A DNA stretch of 64,000 nucleotides from Hyphomicrobiales bacterium (GCA_017305835.1 JAFKJY010000040.1:1-64000); one strand, 5' to 3'; positions 37,535-46,256 are shown, counted from the stretch's first letter. Made by a program: numbers and translations. Notes: a model not told the origin generated them from the letters alone.

Positions 37535-38596
37535 TCACTGCTGGTCCCAGTTGCGCGACGGCTTGGCGCCGGCGTCCCGCAGGCCCTGCATGTAGGCGCC
37601 GAGCACCTTGGTGCCGGGCAGGCCCTTGGAGTCGAGATCGGCGGCCCAGTCCCTGGCGATCGGCGGAAGGCCCATCGCCCATTGCGTGCGCACGCCCTCG
37701 TCCAAGTCGGTGATCACCGCGCCGGACGCGGCGAGCGCCTTGAAGGCATCGTCGACGCGGGAGGCGAGCCCCTCGCGATAGGCCTTGGCATAGGCGTCCG
37801 CGCCGACCTTGATCGCCTGCTGCACTTCCGGCGGCAGCGTGTCCATCCAGGACTTCTTGGCCACGATCGCGCCGGCGTGCTGGGCGCCGAAATGGGTCCG
37901 CGTCACGTATTTGGCGACTTCCGGCAGCTTGGCCGGCGCGGCGGCCGTCGGGAACACGATGACGCCGTCGGTCACGCCGGTCTGGAGGTCCGTATAGTAG
38001 GTGGTGAGGTTGCCGGAGACGCCGACGGCCCCGGTCCCGCTCAGCCAGTTCACCGCCGGGCCGGGCGCGCTGATCTTGTGGCCCTTCAGGTCCTCCAGCT
38101 TCGTGACCGGGAACTTGGAGATGAGCAGGTAGTCCTCGAGGCCGAAATTGGCGAGATACTCCATGTCGTACTTTTCCCACGTCGCGCGCAGCTCGGGGAT
38201 CTCGTCGTGGAGCCGGTCGATGACGCCGAGCACCTGGTCCACGTCGCTGACGGCGAACGGCGTCATGTAGGTGATGTTCTGCAGCGGCAGCAGCGAGGGC
38301 TCGAACAGGCCGGAGCCGATGGTGATCTGCGCGAGACCGGATTCCATCGCCTCTAGCTCGCCGCCGACCTTGGCGACGGTGCCGCCATAGGCCTCGGTCC
38401 AGTTGATCTTGTGCGCCGTCTTCTCCAGTTCCTTGTTGACGGTGGGAACGAACACCTCGGTGAGCATCTTCACCCACAGGAACACCGCGGGATGACCGGT
38501 CACCACGGTCGCGTTGTAGGTCTCGGCCTTCGCCGCGCCGGTGCCGAGCAGAAACGCAGGCAGGACTGCGGCGCACAGCAGTGATCTGAACTTCAT
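37535..38596 (-). CDS. dctP: TRAP transporter periplasmic solute-binding protein (DctP/TAXI-type)
   Basis: 353 residues from ATG 38596 (GGAGG 5 bases upstream). A cleavable signal peptide is clear: FRSLLCAAVLPAFLLGTGAAKA followed by ETYN. The DctP core includes EVFVPTVNKEL, AYGGTVAKVGGELEAMESGLAQI and YLLISKFPVTKLEDLKGHKISAPGP. The Arg that usually clamps a carboxylate is not obvious at the usual K-x-R position, so ligand type is uncertain, though organic acids are usual. First gene of the nine-gene operon; a sigma-70-like promoter lies about 60 bp upstream. Confidence 0.93.
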   Translation of the reverse strand: MKFRSLLCAAVLPAFLLGTGAAKAETYNATVVTGHPAVFLWVKMLTEVFVPTVNKELEKTAHKINWTEAYGGTVAKVGGELEAMESGLAQITIGSGLFEPSLLPLQNITYMTPFAVSDVDQVLGVIDRLHDEIPELRATWEKYDMEYLANFGLEDYLLISKFPVTKLEDLKGHKISAPGPAVNWLSGTGAVGVSGNLTTYYTDLQTGVTDGVIVFPTAAAPAKLPEVAKYVTRTHFGAQHAGAIVAKKSWMDTLPPEVQQAIKVGADAYAKAYREGLASRVDDAFKALAASGAVITDLDEGVRTQWAMGLPPIARDWAADLDSKGLPGTKVLGAYMQGLRDAGAKPSRNWDQQ

Positions 38597-38654
38597 CATT
38601 TCCTCCCTTGGCCCGGCCGTCGCGCGGATCGCGCGCCTGACATGAGCCGTGGAC

Positions 38655-38684
38655 ATGCTATGCGAGCGGCAAGAAATATGTCAA
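38655..38684 (-). promoter_or_regulatory. Predicted sigma-70 promoter of the TRAP catabolic operon
   Basis: On the minus strand TTGACA (38684-38679) and TAGCAT (38660-38655) are 18 bases apart. An AATAC-N6-GTATT palindrome (38683-38698) overlaps the -35 and could be an operator. The AAATATGTCAA block is shared with the promoter at 40390-40418. Confidence 0.5.
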
Positions 38685-38728
38685 TACTATTACGTATTAT
38701 AGAGCCGGAAGCGCTGTTGAAATCGTCG

Positions 38729-39169
38729 TCAGCCCGAACGGCCGGCAGCAGCTCCCCGCGGGCGCCAGCGCGGCAGCGAGACGGTTTCGGAGACATCTTC
38801 GAAGACGACCTCGACCGGCATCTCCGCGCGCACCTCGGAAGGGTCTACGTCGACCAGCAGACCGGGCATGAAGAGCCCCTCCTGCTCGCGCAGCTCCACG
38901 ATCGCGCAGACATAGGGCACGCGGTTGCGCCAGTAGGGATCGTACGTCTTCCTGGCGACGATCCAGCTATAGACCGTGCCCTGCCCGGAGACCTCCTCCC
39001 ACCGGCTGTCCGGCGAGGCGCAGTGCGGGCAGGCGGCCGTCGGGTAGAAGCGGAACCGGCGGCAGCCGAGGCAGCGCTGCAACGAGAGCCGATGCTCCCG
39101 GCAGCCGTCCCAGAAGGGCTGCGTCAGCACCGTCGGCACGGGCAATGGCTGGCCTGGCAGCATCTCCAT
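38729..39169 (-). CDS. DUF35 zinc-ribbon/OB-fold protein, second copy
   Basis: 146 residues from ATG 39169 (a GTG at 39172 is the alternative; both overlap the thiolase-like stop). Zinc ribbon RCLGCRRF...CPHC, then OB-fold WEEVSGQGTVYSWIVARKTY...PYVCAIVELREQEGLFMPGLLVDV. The same DUF35 family as the gene at 30492 and likewise coupled to a thiolase-like gene, implying a second heteromeric acyl-CoA complex. Last gene of a two-gene transcript that ends before the dctP promoter. Confidence 0.92.
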   Translation of the reverse strand: MEMLPGQPLPVPTVLTQPFWDGCREHRLSLQRCLGCRRFRFYPTAACPHCASPDSRWEEVSGQGTVYSWIVARKTYDPYWRNRVPYVCAIVELREQEGLFMPGLLVDVDPSEVRAEMPVEVVFEDVSETVSLPRWRPRGAAAGRSG

Positions 39170-40344
39170 CACGCGGCCCCCAGGATCAGCGCGCTGCCGG
39201 AATTGGCCGCCCCGCCGGCGCAGACGAGGCCGAACCCGGCGCCCTCGACCTGCCGCGCGCCGGCCTCGCCGCGGAGCTGGATCACCGCCTCGGTGACCGA
39301 GTTGAGGCCGTGGATATAGCCTTCCGAGAGCAGGCCGCCATGGGTGTTGACCGGCAGCCTGCCACCGAGCGCGGCCTGGCCGTCGCGGAAGAACGCGCCG
39401 GCCTCACCTTTCGGCACGAAGCCGAAATCCTCGAGCTGGACGAGCACGCTGTAGGTGAAGCAGTCGTAGAGCTCGGCGAAGTCGACGTCCTCCCTGCCGA
39501 TGCCGGCTTCGGCGAAGAGGCGATCCGCGATCCGCGCGGCGTAGCAGGTCGAATGATCCTCGGCGAAGTTCGTCCACATGACGCCGCGGGCGGCGTGGCC
39601 GGACGACGCGCCCGCGCGGAACCTGACCGGCGGCTTGCGCAGATCCCGCGCGCGCTCGTCCGAGGTCACGATCAGGGCGCAGGCGCCATCGGTCTGGAGG
39701 CAGCAATCGAGCACCCGGAAGGGATCCGCGATCCAAGGCGAGGCCTCGTAGCGGTCGAGCGTCAGCGGCTCGCGCATCTGCGCGCGCTCGTTGAGCGCCG
39801 CATGGTTGCGGCAGGTCATCGCCACGGCGGCGAAGTCGCGATGGTCGGTGCCGTATTTGATCATGTGGCGGCGCGCCAGCATGGCGAAATGCTGGGCCGG
39901 CATGGTGAGACCGCAGGTGTCGAGGAACTGCGGCTCGGCGTCGGAGAACAGGCTGGTCGTGGCCATCATCTGGCTCCACGCGCCGCCGCCGTAGCGGATG
40001 CCCGAGGCGCCGTTCAGCGCGCGATAGACGGCGACGTGCTTCGCCCGACCCGTCGCCACCGCCATGGCCGCCTCGGTCACGACCGCACAGGCGACGTTGC
40101 CGCCGGCCGTGTGGTCCGAAAAGTAGTTGAGCTCGCCGAGCCCGAGGCTGGTGCCGACGACGCCGCTATAGGCGGTGTCGCAAAGCCCGTAGGTCACGAG
40201 GCCGTCGATCTCCTGCACGTCGAGGCCGGCATCGTCGGCGGCCGCCCTCACCGCCTCGACGGCGAGCTCCTCGACGCTCGCGCCGGAGTTGCGCGAATAG
40301 CGGGTCCAGCCCACGCCGGCAATGCTTGCACCATCGATCGCCAT
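39169..40344 (-). CDS. Thiolase-like lipid-transfer protein (SCP-x/Ltp2 type), second copy
   Basis: 391 residues from ATG 40344 (GGAGAG upstream); ATG 40386 is too far from a ribosome site and precedes the predicted transcript start. As in the first copy, the thiolase nucleophile is gone: the aligned stretch is AGGNVACAVVTEAAMAVATG with Gly at the Cys place, and the late motif is NTHGGLLSEGYIHGLNSV rather than GHPxG. The Tyr there is a candidate catalytic residue, by analogy with Ltp2. The partner DUF35 gene overlaps its 3' end. Probable retro-aldolase or acyl-CoA binding subunit. Confidence 0.9.
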   Translation of the reverse strand: MAIDGASIAGVGWTRYSRNSGASVEELAVEAVRAAADDAGLDVQEIDGLVTYGLCDTAYSGVVGTSLGLGELNYFSDHTAGGNVACAVVTEAAMAVATGRAKHVAVYRALNGASGIRYGGGAWSQMMATTSLFSDAEPQFLDTCGLTMPAQHFAMLARRHMIKYGTDHRDFAAVAMTCRNHAALNERAQMREPLTLDRYEASPWIADPFRVLDCCLQTDGACALIVTSDERARDLRKPPVRFRAGASSGHAARGVMWTNFAEDHSTCYAARIADRLFAEAGIGREDVDFAELYDCFTYSVLVQLEDFGFVPKGEAGAFFRDGQAALGGRLPVNTHGGLLSEGYIHGLNSVTEAVIQLRGEAGARQVEGAGFGLVCAGGAANSGSALILGAA

Positions 40345-40389
40345 CGGTCTCTCCACGCTGCCATCGGCAGGGTCGCTGCCCTGCATTCA

Positions 40390-40418
40390 TAGCTAAGTTC
40401 GGCGGTAAAATATGTCAA
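40390..40418 (-). promoter_or_regulatory. Predicted sigma-70 promoter of the second thiolase-like/DUF35 pair
   Basis: On the minus strand TTGACA (40418-40413) and TAGCTA (40395-40390) are 17 bases apart, about 40 bp before ATG 40344. TTGACATATTT is shared with the dctP promoter, which may mean one regulator serves both. Confidence 0.55.
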
Positions 40419-40521
40419 ATAGTTTCCTTATATCGGCGCCGCGATCCCATCGGCGCCGCCGGCAATCCGGTGGCCTTCCCGCGCGACAACCATTCCGGGC
40501 GGGTCCCGCCCTGCGGACCTC

Positions 40522-42039
40522 CTATCCGGCGCCGTGCTGCTGCTTCACCGCGGCGCGGTCGGTCGCGCCGGCGGCGGTTTTCGGAAGCTGCGCGACGAAC
40601 GCCACATGCTTCGGTTTCTTGTAGCGGGCGATGCGCTGGCCGACGAACTCGATCAGCTCCTGCGCGCCGACGCTCCGGCCGGGCTTGCAGACGCAGACCG
40701 CCTTCACCGCCTCGCCCCATTGCGCGTCGGCGACGCCAAGCACCACTACCTCGGCGATCGCCGGATGCTTGAGGATCACGCGCTCGACCTCGGCCGGGTA
40801 GACGTTCTCGCCGCCGGGCTTGATTAGCTCCTTGGCCGGTGCGCGCCCCGCGTACCAGAGGTAGCCGTCCTCGTCGAAGCGGCCCATGTCGCCGGTGTGG
40901 TGCCAGCCGCTGCGGAAGGTGACGGCGTTGTCGGCCTCGCAATTCCAGTAGCCGCCGAACACCATCGGGCCGCGCACGACGATCTCGCCGGTCTGGCCGC
41001 CGGGCAGCGGCCGGTCGAGATCGTCCACCACCGCGACGACGCTGAGCAGCGCCGGGCGGCCCGCCGAGCCGGGGCGCTCGCGATAGGGCGCGAAGGTCAC
41101 GCCGCCCGAGACCTCGGACTGGCCGTAGCCGATCCAGAACACGGCCTCCGGGCAGGCCGCCTCGAAGCGGGCGATCGTGTCGGGCGTGTCCAGGCCGAAC
41201 ACGATGCGCAGACTGGAAAGGTCCGCCAAGACCTCCGCCGCCTTGTCGAGCAGCGTGCCGAGCATCGGCGCGAACTCGCCGAGCACGGTGACGCGCTCTT
41301 CGGCGATCCGGCTCGCCGCCGCGGCCGGATCGAAGCGGGCCGACAGCGCCGTGCCACCGCCGGCCTGCGCGATCGCCACGAACAGGCCCAGCGCGGTGAT
41401 GTGGAACAGAGGAAGCGCCCCGAGCTGCACGTCGTCCGGGCCGAGGTTCCACTGATGGACCATCTGCGTGCCGCCGGCGATCAGGCCGCGCTGGGTGATG
41501 AGCGCGCCGCGCGCCTTTCCGGTCACGGCCGCGGTGTGCATGAGCACGTAGCCGATTTCGTCGCCGGCGCCGGCCTCCGCGACTGGAGCTTCGGAGCACA
41601 GCAAATCCTCGTAGGGAGCGAACGGCGCCCGCGCGGCGGCGAACGCGTAGAAAAGCCGCACGGAGGAGAGCCGGCCGCGCGCGGCCGCGAGGACCGGCTG
41701 GTGCTCGGCATCCGCCAGGACGATCTTCGGCGCGCCGTCGTTCAGCGCATGGACGATCTCGTCGGCGCTGAGCCTCCAGTTGACCGGCAGCACGATCGCC
41801 CCCAGCTTCGCGGCCGCACCGTAGAGGTCGAGATATTCCGGGCAGTTGAGCGAGACGATGCCGACGCGGTCGCCGGCGCCCACGCCGGCCGCGGCCAGCC
41901 CTGCCGCCAGGCGCTCCACCCGGGCGAGATACTCGCCATGGGTGATGCGCCGGCCCTCGAAGGAGATCGCCGTCCGCTGCGGGTAGAGACGCGCGTTGCG
42001 GGAAATGACGTCGAACAGCGTGTAGTCCCTGAGCCCCAT
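40522..42039 (-). CDS. AMP-dependent acyl-CoA ligase-like protein with altered catalytic motifs
   Basis: 505 residues from ATG 42039, preceded by GGGAGGATCGG. ANL fold is clear: LGAIVLPVNWRLSADEI, WIGYGQSEVSGG (A5), GWHHTGDMGRFDEDGYLWYAGR (A7) and KPGGENVYPAEVE (A8). Two motifs deviate: the A3 P-loop is LMHTAAVTGKARGAL instead of YTSGTTGxPKG, and the A10 end is PKTAAGATDRAAVKQ, where the adenylation lysine of GK is Ala. It may be slow, use another lysine, or act as a transferase or carrier. Monocistronic: 113 bp after the binding-protein gene and 177 bp before the next start. Confidence 0.85.
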   Translation of the reverse strand: MGLRDYTLFDVISRNARLYPQRTAISFEGRRITHGEYLARVERLAAGLAAAGVGAGDRVGIVSLNCPEYLDLYGAAAKLGAIVLPVNWRLSADEIVHALNDGAPKIVLADAEHQPVLAAARGRLSSVRLFYAFAAARAPFAPYEDLLCSEAPVAEAGAGDEIGYVLMHTAAVTGKARGALITQRGLIAGGTQMVHQWNLGPDDVQLGALPLFHITALGLFVAIAQAGGGTALSARFDPAAAASRIAEERVTVLGEFAPMLGTLLDKAAEVLADLSSLRIVFGLDTPDTIARFEAACPEAVFWIGYGQSEVSGGVTFAPYRERPGSAGRPALLSVVAVVDDLDRPLPGGQTGEIVVRGPMVFGGYWNCEADNAVTFRSGWHHTGDMGRFDEDGYLWYAGRAPAKELIKPGGENVYPAEVERVILKHPAIAEVVVLGVADAQWGEAVKAVCVCKPGRSVGAQELIEFVGQRIARYKKPKHVAFVAQLPKTAAGATDRAAVKQQHGAG

Positions 42040-42152
42040 CCGATCCTCCCTTCGCGAAGACGATTGCCCCCGGCGATCATAGCCGACCGGATCGCCGGGA
42101 GCATCGGGGGCCGGCCGGCACCGCACACGGCGCCGACCGGGACCCGGAAGGG

Positions 42153-43385
42153 TCACTGCGTGTTGGTCAGGTCCGGGGTCGGCTGCTCCTTCACCACGGT
42201 CGGCTTGCCCTCGTTGACCCGGATCATGAACACCGAGCTCTGGCTCGACCTCTTGGTCTCGGAGAAGCTGTTCGCCGGTCCGATGCCCCACGCGTCGAAG
42301 CCGTTCATCTTCTGCAGCGCGTTGTAGACCGCCTCGCCGTCGACCTTGTCCGGGCCGACCGCGGCTGCGGCCAGCCTCACCGCCTCGGCCGCGATCAGGC
42401 CGTGGCTGAACCCTGCCCCGTAGCCGAACGGCGACGGCGCGGGCGTGCGCTTGTTGTAGTATTCGAGGTACTTGGGAGCATGCTCCTCCCAGGTCGAGAA
42501 CGGCCAGAACAGGCCGGTGATGTAGACGTTGCGCGCGAGCTCATGCGCGGTCGAGATCAGCGCGTCGGAGTTGGTGGCATAGGTCATGCCGATGTCGATC
42601 TGGTCGAGCAGGCCGTTCTTGTCCATCTCCTTGAGCACGACCGCCAGCGCGTTGTGGTACATGCTGCCGGCGGTGAAATCGACGCCCTTCTCCTTCAGGC
42701 GCAGCACCTGGGCGCCGACGTCGGTCGGCGTCAGGGGGATGAACTCCTCGTCGACGATCTCGATGCCCTTGGACTTGATGTACTCGATGGTCTTGGGCGT
42801 CATCGCCGCCCTGCCGAAGGCGTTGTCCCAGGTCAGCCAGGCGAAGCGCGGCGGGCGGTTCTGGTTCTTCTTCGGCCACACGTTTTCCATGTAGTAGTCG
42901 ATCCATGCGCCGACCTGGTTCACGTAGGGCGCGGTGACCGAGAAGGTGTAGGACGGCAGCTTGGCCAGCTCGTCGTCGCTGCCCCCCGTGATGTTCGGCA
43001 TCTTCTTGCGGATGTTCCAGGTCTTCAGCGCGAGGTCGATCGGGGTCGAGCTGCCGACCATGACGGCGATCGGATCGCTGCCCTCCGTCATCAGCTTGAA
43101 CGCCTGCAGCGACTTCGCCGTGTCGGACCCGCCGTCGACGTTGAAGCCCTCGAGCTGGAGGCCGGGCAGCTCCATGTACTTGTTGGCGGCCTCGATGCCG
43201 GCGGAGAAGCCTTCCGGCACGCCGGAAATGCCCGCGGCGAACGGGCCGGTGACGTGCACCAGATGCCCGATCCAGGCCTTGACCTTGTCCTGGGCCAGCG
43301 CGCTGCCCGACGTTCCGGCGAGGAACCCGCCGACCAGCGTCAGCACGAGCCCCGACAACAATGCACCCTTGAGTTTGCTTGACAT
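42153..43385 (-). CDS. ABC transporter periplasmic substrate-binding protein (branched-chain amino acid type)
   Basis: 410 residues from ATG 43385 (GGAGG upstream). Signal peptide LLSGLVLTLVGGFLAGTSGSALA before QDKVK. The Peripla_BP_6 fold is suggested by GPFAAGISGVPEGFSAGIEAANKYM, AVMVGSSTPIDLALK and WLTWDNAFGRAAM. LivJ-like family members bind amino acids, amides, aromatic acids or other carboxylates; no ligand can be read. It is the last gene of the importer operon, with livF, livM, livH, a ligase and livG upstream. Confidence 0.92.
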   Translation of the reverse strand: MSSKLKGALLSGLVLTLVGGFLAGTSGSALAQDKVKAWIGHLVHVTGPFAAGISGVPEGFSAGIEAANKYMELPGLQLEGFNVDGGSDTAKSLQAFKLMTEGSDPIAVMVGSSTPIDLALKTWNIRKKMPNITGGSDDELAKLPSYTFSVTAPYVNQVGAWIDYYMENVWPKKNQNRPPRFAWLTWDNAFGRAAMTPKTIEYIKSKGIEIVDEEFIPLTPTDVGAQVLRLKEKGVDFTAGSMYHNALAVVLKEMDKNGLLDQIDIGMTYATNSDALISTAHELARNVYITGLFWPFSTWEEHAPKYLEYYNKRTPAPSPFGYGAGFSHGLIAAEAVRLAAAAVGPDKVDGEAVYNALQKMNGFDAWGIGPANSFSETKRSSQSSVFMIRVNEGKPTVVKEQPTPDLTNTQ

Positions 43386-43462
43386 GACTTTTCCTCCACC
43401 TGTTTTCATCACTGCTCCTCCTTCTCCGAAGAGAAATGCTCAGTCGTTAGCGATGGCGCCGG

Positions 43463-44257
43463 CTAGCCCAGCCAGCGCTTCCTGCGCCTGTAATGCTTCA
43501 GCTCGCGGAAGTTCTTGCGCGCGCCGACGCTGGAGAGCCCGAGGTAGAACTCCCGCACGTCCTCGTTCTCGACGATCTTGTCGGCGGGGCCGTCCAGGAC
43601 GATCCTGCCGTTCTCCATCACGTAGGCGTATTCCGAGATCGAAAGGGCGATCTTGGCGTTCTGCTCGACGAGGAGGACGGAGATCTTCTCCTCCTCGTTG
43701 ATCTTCTTGACGATGTCGAAGATGTCCTTCACCACCAGCGGCGCGAGCCCGAGGGAGGGCTCGTCCAGCATGACGAGCTTCGGGTGGGCCATCAGGCTCC
43801 TGCCGATGACGAGCATCTGCTGCTCGCCGCCGGACAGGTATCCGCTCACCCGCTTCCGCATCTGGGCGAGCTTGGGGAAGTAGTCGTAGACCTGCTGGAA
43901 CCTGCGGCGGACGTTGCCGCGGTCGCGGTTCAGGTAGGCGCCCATCATCAGATTGTCCTCGACGGTCAGGTGGCCGTAGAGCCGCCGGCCCTCGATGACC
44001 TGGCGTATGCCGAGATGGGCGACGTCCTGCGGACCCATCTTGTCGATGCGCTGGCCGTCGAACTCGATGTTGCCGTGGGTGACCTCGCCCAGCTCGACGC
44101 CCAGCAGGCCGGAGATCGCCTTCAGCGTGGTGCTCTTGCCGGCGCCGTTGGCGCCGAGAAGGCAGACGATCTTGCCGTCGCCGACCTCCAGGCTCACTCC
44201 CCGCAGGACGAGGATGACCTTGGAGTAGACCACTTCGATGTTGTTCACCTTGAGCAT
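43463..44257 (-). CDS. livF: ABC transporter ATP-binding protein, LivF type
   Basis: 264 residues from ATG 44257 (AGGAAAG 8 bases upstream); ATG 44281 has no ribosome site. Walker A GANGAGKST, Q-loop region IRQVIEGRRLYGHLTVEDNL, signature LSGGEQQMLVIGRSL, Walker B LVMLDEPSLGLAP and switch His replaced by Gln in LLVEQNAK, as is normal for LivF. A basic C-terminal tail (ELKHYRRRKRWLG) is longer than in most LivF. Works with LivG and the LivH/LivM pore. Confidence 0.94.
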   Translation of the reverse strand: MLKVNNIEVVYSKVILVLRGVSLEVGDGKIVCLLGANGAGKSTTLKAISGLLGVELGEVTHGNIEFDGQRIDKMGPQDVAHLGIRQVIEGRRLYGHLTVEDNLMMGAYLNRDRGNVRRRFQQVYDYFPKLAQMRKRVSGYLSGGEQQMLVIGRSLMAHPKLVMLDEPSLGLAPLVVKDIFDIVKKINEEEKISVLLVEQNAKIALSISEYAYVMENGRIVLDGPADKIVENEDVREFYLGLSSVGARKNFRELKHYRRRKRWLG

Positions 44258-44309
44258 GATGCTTTCCTGGCTGGGAGCCATCCGTTGCCGACCGGGCGCA
44301 GGCGCCGCG

Positions 44310-45365
44310 CTAGTGAGGGAACGGCCACAGTCGGAACGTCGACAGCGTTATCTGCCAGCGGTGGGAAAGGCCTCTCGGTTCGAAGATCAGGAAAAGGATG
44401 ACGACGACGCCGAACAGGATCTGCATGCCGGCGGAGACGGCGGACCCTCCGAAGCTGGGGAACATGCTTCCGACCAGCGGGCCGCCGAACAGCACCACCT
44501 GGCTGAGGAGCTTGAAGAAGACGACGCCCATGATGACGCCGGTGATCGTCGCGCCGCCGACGACCAGCATCGCGAGGATCCAGATCGAGTCCATCAGCGT
44601 GAACTGGTCGACCGTGATGATGCCCTGATAGTGGGCGAGCAGCGAGCCGGCCACGCCCGCATACAGGGACGACAGGAAGAAGGAGACGACCTTCGTCCTG
44701 AAGACGTTGATGCCCATGAAGCCGGCGGCAAGGTCGTTGTCGCGCACCGCGATCATGGCCCTGCCGATCTTCGTGCGCATGACGTTGCTGGTGAAGAACA
44801 CGGCGAGCGCGGCGAGCGACATGACGAGGAAATAGAACTTCAGCTCGGTATCGAAGACGAAGCTGCCGATGGTGATCTCGCCGGCGGTCAGGCCGGATAT
44901 TCCCTTGGTCAGGTCGCCGCCGTGGAGGATGACCCACATGATCACGTAGTGCGCGGCGAGCGTCGTCACGGCGACGTAGAAGCCTCGGATCCTCAGGGCG
45001 GGCATGGCGATGACGATGCCGAGCAGGCCGGCAGTCAGCGCGGCGAGCGGCATGGCGATCCAGAAGGAGAGGCCCAGATGCGTGGACAACATGGCGCTCG
45101 TGTAGGCGCCGACGGCCATGAAGGCGGCGTGGCCGAGGCTGATCTGCCCGGTGAAGCCGATGACGATCTGCAGCCCGAGAGCCGCGATCAGGGTGATCGC
45201 GATATTGTTGAGCACGTCCAGCACGTAGTTGCCGGCAAGCAGCGGGATCGCGACGAACAGGATCGCCAGAAGCAGCACCAGCATGGACCAGCGATAGCCG
45301 GTGCGGACCAGCGCGCTGTCCTGCTCGTAGCTCTCGTCGAAGACGCCGCAGGGTTTCTTGTACAT
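44310..45365 (-). CDS. livM: ABC transporter permease, LivM type
   Basis: 351 residues from ATG 45365, one base after the livH stop. Eight to nine helices follow a hydrophilic N-terminus of about 30 residues. The LivM signature NNIAITLIAALGLQIVIGFTGQISLGHAAFMAVGAYTSAML is seen at about 58-98, and the cytoplasmic coupling loop (IAVRDNDLAAGFMGINVFRTKVVSFFLSSLYAGVAGSLLAH) later. It forms the pore with LivH. Start TTG 45380 in the same frame is rejected because it overlaps livH with no ribosome site. Confidence 0.94.
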   Translation of the reverse strand: MYKKPCGVFDESYEQDSALVRTGYRWSMLVLLLAILFVAIPLLAGNYVLDVLNNIAITLIAALGLQIVIGFTGQISLGHAAFMAVGAYTSAMLSTHLGLSFWIAMPLAALTAGLLGIVIAMPALRIRGFYVAVTTLAAHYVIMWVILHGGDLTKGISGLTAGEITIGSFVFDTELKFYFLVMSLAALAVFFTSNVMRTKIGRAMIAVRDNDLAAGFMGINVFRTKVVSFFLSSLYAGVAGSLLAHYQGIITVDQFTLMDSIWILAMLVVGGATITGVIMGVVFFKLLSQVVLFGGPLVGSMFPSFGGSAVSAGMQILFGVVVILFLIFEPRGLSHRWQITLSTFRLWPFPH

Positions 45366-45366
45366 C

Positions 45367-46254
45367 TCAGACTCGCTCAATTCGCTGGTAGCCGAACAGC
45401 CCGTAGGGTCTGAGGGCCAGGATGATCAGCAGCACGATGTACGGCGCGACCTCGCTGAAGCCGCCGCCAACCAGCGGGTCGATGTAGCCGCTGCCCAGCG
45501 ACTCCACGACGCCGATGATGAGGCCGCCGATCAGCGCGCCGAGGATGGACTCCATGCCGCCGAGGATGACGACGGCCAGCGCCTTCATGCCGAGGCTGTG
45601 GAGCGATTCGTAGCTGACGCCATAGAGCGAGCTCATGAGCACGCCTCCGATCGCGGCGACGAGGATGGCGACGAACCACGAGACGACGAAGATCATATCG
45701 ACCTTCACGCCGTCGCTCTGCGCCAGCGTGTGGTCCTCGGCCGTGCCGCGCATGGCGAGCCCCAGCTTCGTCTTCTGGAAGAACAGCAGGAAGATCGCGA
45801 AGCAGAGCGTGCACACGACGACGTTGGTCAGGCTCTCCGACGAGATCGTGATGGGGCCGATCTTCAGCACGGACAGCTCGATCCAGACCGGCAGCACCCG
45901 CCCCGGACCGGGCCAGAACAGCACCACGATGCCGCTGAAAACCTCACCCAGCGCGATCGTGGCCATGATGGCGGCCATCAGCGGCTGGCCCGTCAGCGGC
46001 TTCAGCACCAGCCGCTGCAGCGCGAAGGCCAGCGCCGCGATCACGACGAGCTCCAGCACGAAGGCCACGTAGAGGGGCATGCCCCAGCCGACGACCATCT
46101 GCCAGACGAAGAAGGTGCACAGGCCGACGAGGGAGCCGTGCGCGAAGTTGAAGATGGAGGACGACTTGTAGACGATGACGATGGCGAGAGCCATCAGCAC
46201 GTAGATGAAGCCGGTGAGGATGCCGTTCACCAGTATCTGCAGGAAGAATACCAT
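45367..46254 (-). CDS. livH: ABC transporter permease, LivH type
   Basis: 295 residues from ATG 46254 (GGAGG 10 bases upstream). LivH signature: LVNGILTGFIYVLMALAIVIVYKSSSIFNFAHGSLVGL at 8-45, and the ending LGSGYIDPLVGGGFSEVAPYIVLLIILALRPYGLFG. The coupling loop (LGLAMRGTAEDHTLAQSDGVKVD) contacts the ATPases. Eight helices predicted. It lies 2 bp after the acyl-CoA ligase gene and 1 bp before livM. Confidence 0.94.
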   Translation of the reverse strand: MVFFLQILVNGILTGFIYVLMALAIVIVYKSSSIFNFAHGSLVGLCTFFVWQMVVGWGMPLYVAFVLELVVIAALAFALQRLVLKPLTGQPLMAAIMATIALGEVFSGIVVLFWPGPGRVLPVWIELSVLKIGPITISSESLTNVVVCTLCFAIFLLFFQKTKLGLAMRGTAEDHTLAQSDGVKVDMIFVVSWFVAILVAAIGGVLMSSLYGVSYESLHSLGMKALAVVILGGMESILGALIGGLIIGVVESLGSGYIDPLVGGGFSEVAPYIVLLIILALRPYGLFGYQRIERV

Positions 46255-46256
46255 GT

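Noticed and set aside
45378..45380. TTG start for livM at 45380
   Set aside because: Would overlap livH by 14 bases without a ribosome site; ATG 45365 fits better.
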